The notes beneath the pieces were generated by a model that was given only the letters and a program-made list of their open reading frames with translations, made no database searches and was not told the origin of the DNA. From Candidatus Cloacimonadota bacterium (GTDB lineage: Bacteria > Cloacimonadota > Cloacimonadia > Cloacimonadales > Cloacimonadaceae): 64,000 bases of DNA. A program made the position numbers and the translations under genes. Shown here in pieces: positions 62,545 to 64,000 of the stretch. The stretch lies in the NCBI GenBank assembly GCA_023228125.1, contig JALOBT010000010.1:1-64000 (forward strand), in the 5' to 3' direction. Position 1 is the stretch's first letter, and every line of letters starts with the position of its first letter.

Positions 62545-62676
62545 GTTTTAGCGTTTTAGCGTTTTAGCGTTTTAACGTTTTAGCGTTTTAGCGTTTTAGC
62601 GTTTTAACGTTTTAGCGTTTTAGCGTTTTAACGATTAACGATTAACGTTTAACATTTAACTTTTAACTTTTAACTT
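62545..62676. repeat. GTTTTAGC 8-bp tandem repeat grading into GTTTAAC-like repeats
   Basis: About eleven units of GTTTTAGC, with every third or fourth reading GTTTTAAC (62545-62633), followed by degenerate TTAACGTTTAACATTTAAC. On the minus strand the first CGCTAA next to the array supplies the last codon and stop of the methyltransferase gene. Confidence 0.9.
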
Positions 62677-62677
62677 T

Positions 62678-63628
62678 TTAGCGTAGGCCGGAATCCCGCA
62701 CTTTCATCCAGAATGAACCGGAGTATTCTTCCTGCTTGTAGCCTCTGATATGGCGAAAGAAGAGCTCTGCATCTTCGTGATTCAGCATACAGAGTCCGGC
62801 CAGGACTTCAAAGCGCTCGTTACACATCAGGAAAGTCTCCAGGTGATACTGTTCATTCCAGAAGTGGAAGTATTTGCGATTCCAGGTTTCGGGATAATCA
62901 AAGGGGCAAAAGATGTCATGAATATGCACGATAACGCCGCTATGCAAGTAGGGATAGATTCGCAAAAACTCATATTCGACATCGCTGCCTTGTTTGAAGA
63001 CGTGGGAAGAATCCACGAAGAGAATGTCATTGAAGCCCAGCTTTTGAAACAGGCTTGGATCCAGGGTCTGCAATTTGTCGCTGATGAGCCGGAAGTTCAC
63101 GAAATCAAGATTTTTCCCTGCCAGCCTGCTTATCTTCTGGCTCGGGAAGGGTTCGATAGAGGTAAAATCCGCTTTCACACCTGTTTCTTCATAGTTCTTG
63201 CGCAGAGCTGCCAGACAGATCAGACTGCTGTTTCCAGCACCGATTTCGATGATCTGAGCTGGTTTGTGTTTCCGGATCATGGCGTAATAAAATTCCCTGC
63301 TGCCACAGCCGAAAGTTCCGTCTGCTTCATCATAGCCAAAGGCTTTCAGATTATCTCGCTTATTGAATTCAGCACTGAATTCCGCCAGAAGCTGTTCCGT
63401 GAAAGCTAATTGCCCCTCTATATTCCAAGCGATTTTATCCACTGCTCGCTTTTTATGCGCATACAGGGCAATCTCTGTATCATCCGGAATGGGTTGGTAA
63501 AAATGGTGCACCACGAGTGTCATCCCCAGTTTCCGAAGCCAGGGATTGATATACCTGCTCGCTATCCTCAGCAGGAGATTCGCCCGGTTTTCCGGATTCT
63601 TTAGTTTCATAAAAAGCTCTTTCAGCAT
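62678..63628 (-). CDS. Class I SAM-dependent methyltransferase
   Basis: A 316-residue cytoplasmic protein. I prefer the ATG at 63628, which has GAGG spaced 5 bases upstream; GTG and ATG at 63634 and 63631 are alternatives. The SAM-binding motif I is AQIIEIGAGNSSLICLAALR (about 138-157), with the acidic residue at the end of strand 2 in DFTSIEPFPS and the strand 4 motif NDILFVDSSHV. The end of the fold has SGVIVHIHDIFCPFDYPETW, reminiscent of the Methyltransf_24 and sugar-modifying groups. The first 130 residues are not recognised. The substrate is unknown. The TAA stop is formed at the edge of the tandem repeat. Confidence 0.8.
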   Translation of the reverse strand: MLKELFMKLKNPENRANLLLRIASRYINPWLRKLGMTLVVHHFYQPIPDDTEIALYAHKKRAVDKIAWNIEGQLAFTEQLLAEFSAEFNKRDNLKAFGYDEADGTFGCGSREFYYAMIRKHKPAQIIEIGAGNSSLICLAALRKNYEETGVKADFTSIEPFPSQKISRLAGKNLDFVNFRLISDKLQTLDPSLFQKLGFNDILFVDSSHVFKQGSDVEYEFLRIYPYLHSGVIVHIHDIFCPFDYPETWNRKYFHFWNEQYHLETFLMCNERFEVLAGLCMLNHEDAELFFRHIRGYKQEEYSGSFWMKVRDSGLR

Positions 63629-63711
63629 CATCACCTCGTTTTAGATCGCTTTACTTTTTGCAGGATAAATCTCCAGCACTTTCTGTCAACCAAAATCACC
63701 GAATGCTCCCG

Positions 63712-63760
63712 TAACGCTGTCTTCAGACGGCCGCTCAATCAGCTTCAGCTGGTGCGTGTA
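63712..63760 (+). repeat. TAACGCTG double-hairpin repeat
   Basis: GTAACGCTGTCTTCAGACGG followed by CAATCAGCTTCAGCTGGTGC. Same as 58549-58596 apart from the spacer. Confidence 0.8.
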
Positions 63761-63856
63761 CAAGCTATGCAAAGCATTCTTTCAAAGCAGATCTGCCCAT
63801 TACACGCAGCTATTGAAAAAGGAATAGGAAGAATATAGCTATCGAGGCGAACCCAG

Positions 63857-63948
63857 CACCTGGACGCGAGACGCATCCAATCCAGCAGCTCCGCAAGTCC
63901 TGCACCTGGACGCGAGACGCATCCAATCCAGCAACTCCGCAAGTCCTG
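63857..63948 (-). repeat. 46-bp tandem duplication carrying AGA-loop hairpins
   Basis: Each unit contains TGGACGCG-AGA-CGCATCCA (63861-63879 and 63907-63925) followed by ATCCAGCA, then CTCCGCAAGTCCTGCA. The stem has one position that pairs as G-T only on the minus strand. Confidence 0.75.
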
Positions 63949-64000
63949 CAACTCCACATCTGCCCAAGTCCTGCAAGGACACTATCTTAGATAGCAAAAT

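Larger units (their letters stand above)
63629..64000. other. Right-edge region with repeats only
   Basis: Contains a TAACGCTG double hairpin (63712-63760), a 46-bp tandem duplication with AGA-loop hairpins (63857-63948) and a degraded GGACAC..TTAGATAGC repeat (about 63975-63998). No credible gene. Confidence 0.65.

Overview
The window most resembles a chromosomal segment of an uncultured anaerobic bacterium of the Cloacimonadota (WWE1) type or a close relative. This is an inference from protein style: seven large secreted proteins end in a YPNPFNP-type C-terminal sorting domain (type IX-like secretion), several carry an upstream 'LPVELSSF' module, and one ABC operon, an ion-pumping pyrophosphatase and many short hairpin repeats sit between genes. 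No rRNA, phage, CRISPR array or transposase gene was seen. One tRNA (Ser, anticodon GGA) is present.

Layout. 1-4.4 kb: the 3' end of mfd, a repeat-rich gap, and a 1022-residue secreted protein. 4.8-6.2 kb: mgtE. 6.2-17.9 kb (minus strand): a 3829-residue secreted giant built from five GLUG blocks and 18 FN3-like modules, with an overlapping 68-residue ORF just upstream. 18-21 kb: three GCGATATCGC palindromes and a TPR / AAA+ / Fis-type regulator. 21.3-23.3 kb (minus): a frameshifted FG-GAP secreted protein plus a duplicated stub of its 5' end. 23.8-28.3 kb: an operon of MacB-like ABC ATPase, permease, YihY-type membrane protein and purH. Then tRNA-Ser, sppA and rng. 32.0-34.1 kb (minus): a two-gene operon of a soluble histidine kinase and a cobalamin-binding protein with the CarH light-sensor signature. 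34.1-35.4 kb: a repeat island with a 73-bp near-perfect palindrome. 35.5-44.2 kb: a winged-helix regulator fused to an M29-aminopeptidase-like domain that has lost its metal ligands, followed by three secreted proteins. 44.5-48.2 kb: an outer-membrane barrel protein and hppA. 48.7-50.8 kb: ispG and a split chromate transporter pair. 51.1-52.6 kb: an SBBP-repeat secreted protein. 52.8-58.6 kb: thioesterase, YfhO-family protein, lepB, hemW-like gene and a short nucleotidyltransferase. 58.7-62.4 kb (minus): three secreted proteins, one of which has a 120-bp repeat element inserted in frame. 62.7-63.6 kb: a methyltransferase.

How the genes work together. Envelope export and display is the main theme: secreted adhesin-like or propeller proteins, LepB and SppA for signal peptides, and an outer-membrane barrel. 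Housekeeping genes (mfd, mgtE, purH, rng, ispG, hppA, hemW) are interspersed. The candidates for undescribed biology are the B12 photoreceptor-histidine kinase pair, the winged-helix/M29 pseudoenzyme regulator heading an operon of secreted proteins, and several families of interspersed hairpins whose stems differ in sequence but stay paired, some of which supply stop codons or sit inside coding sequence.
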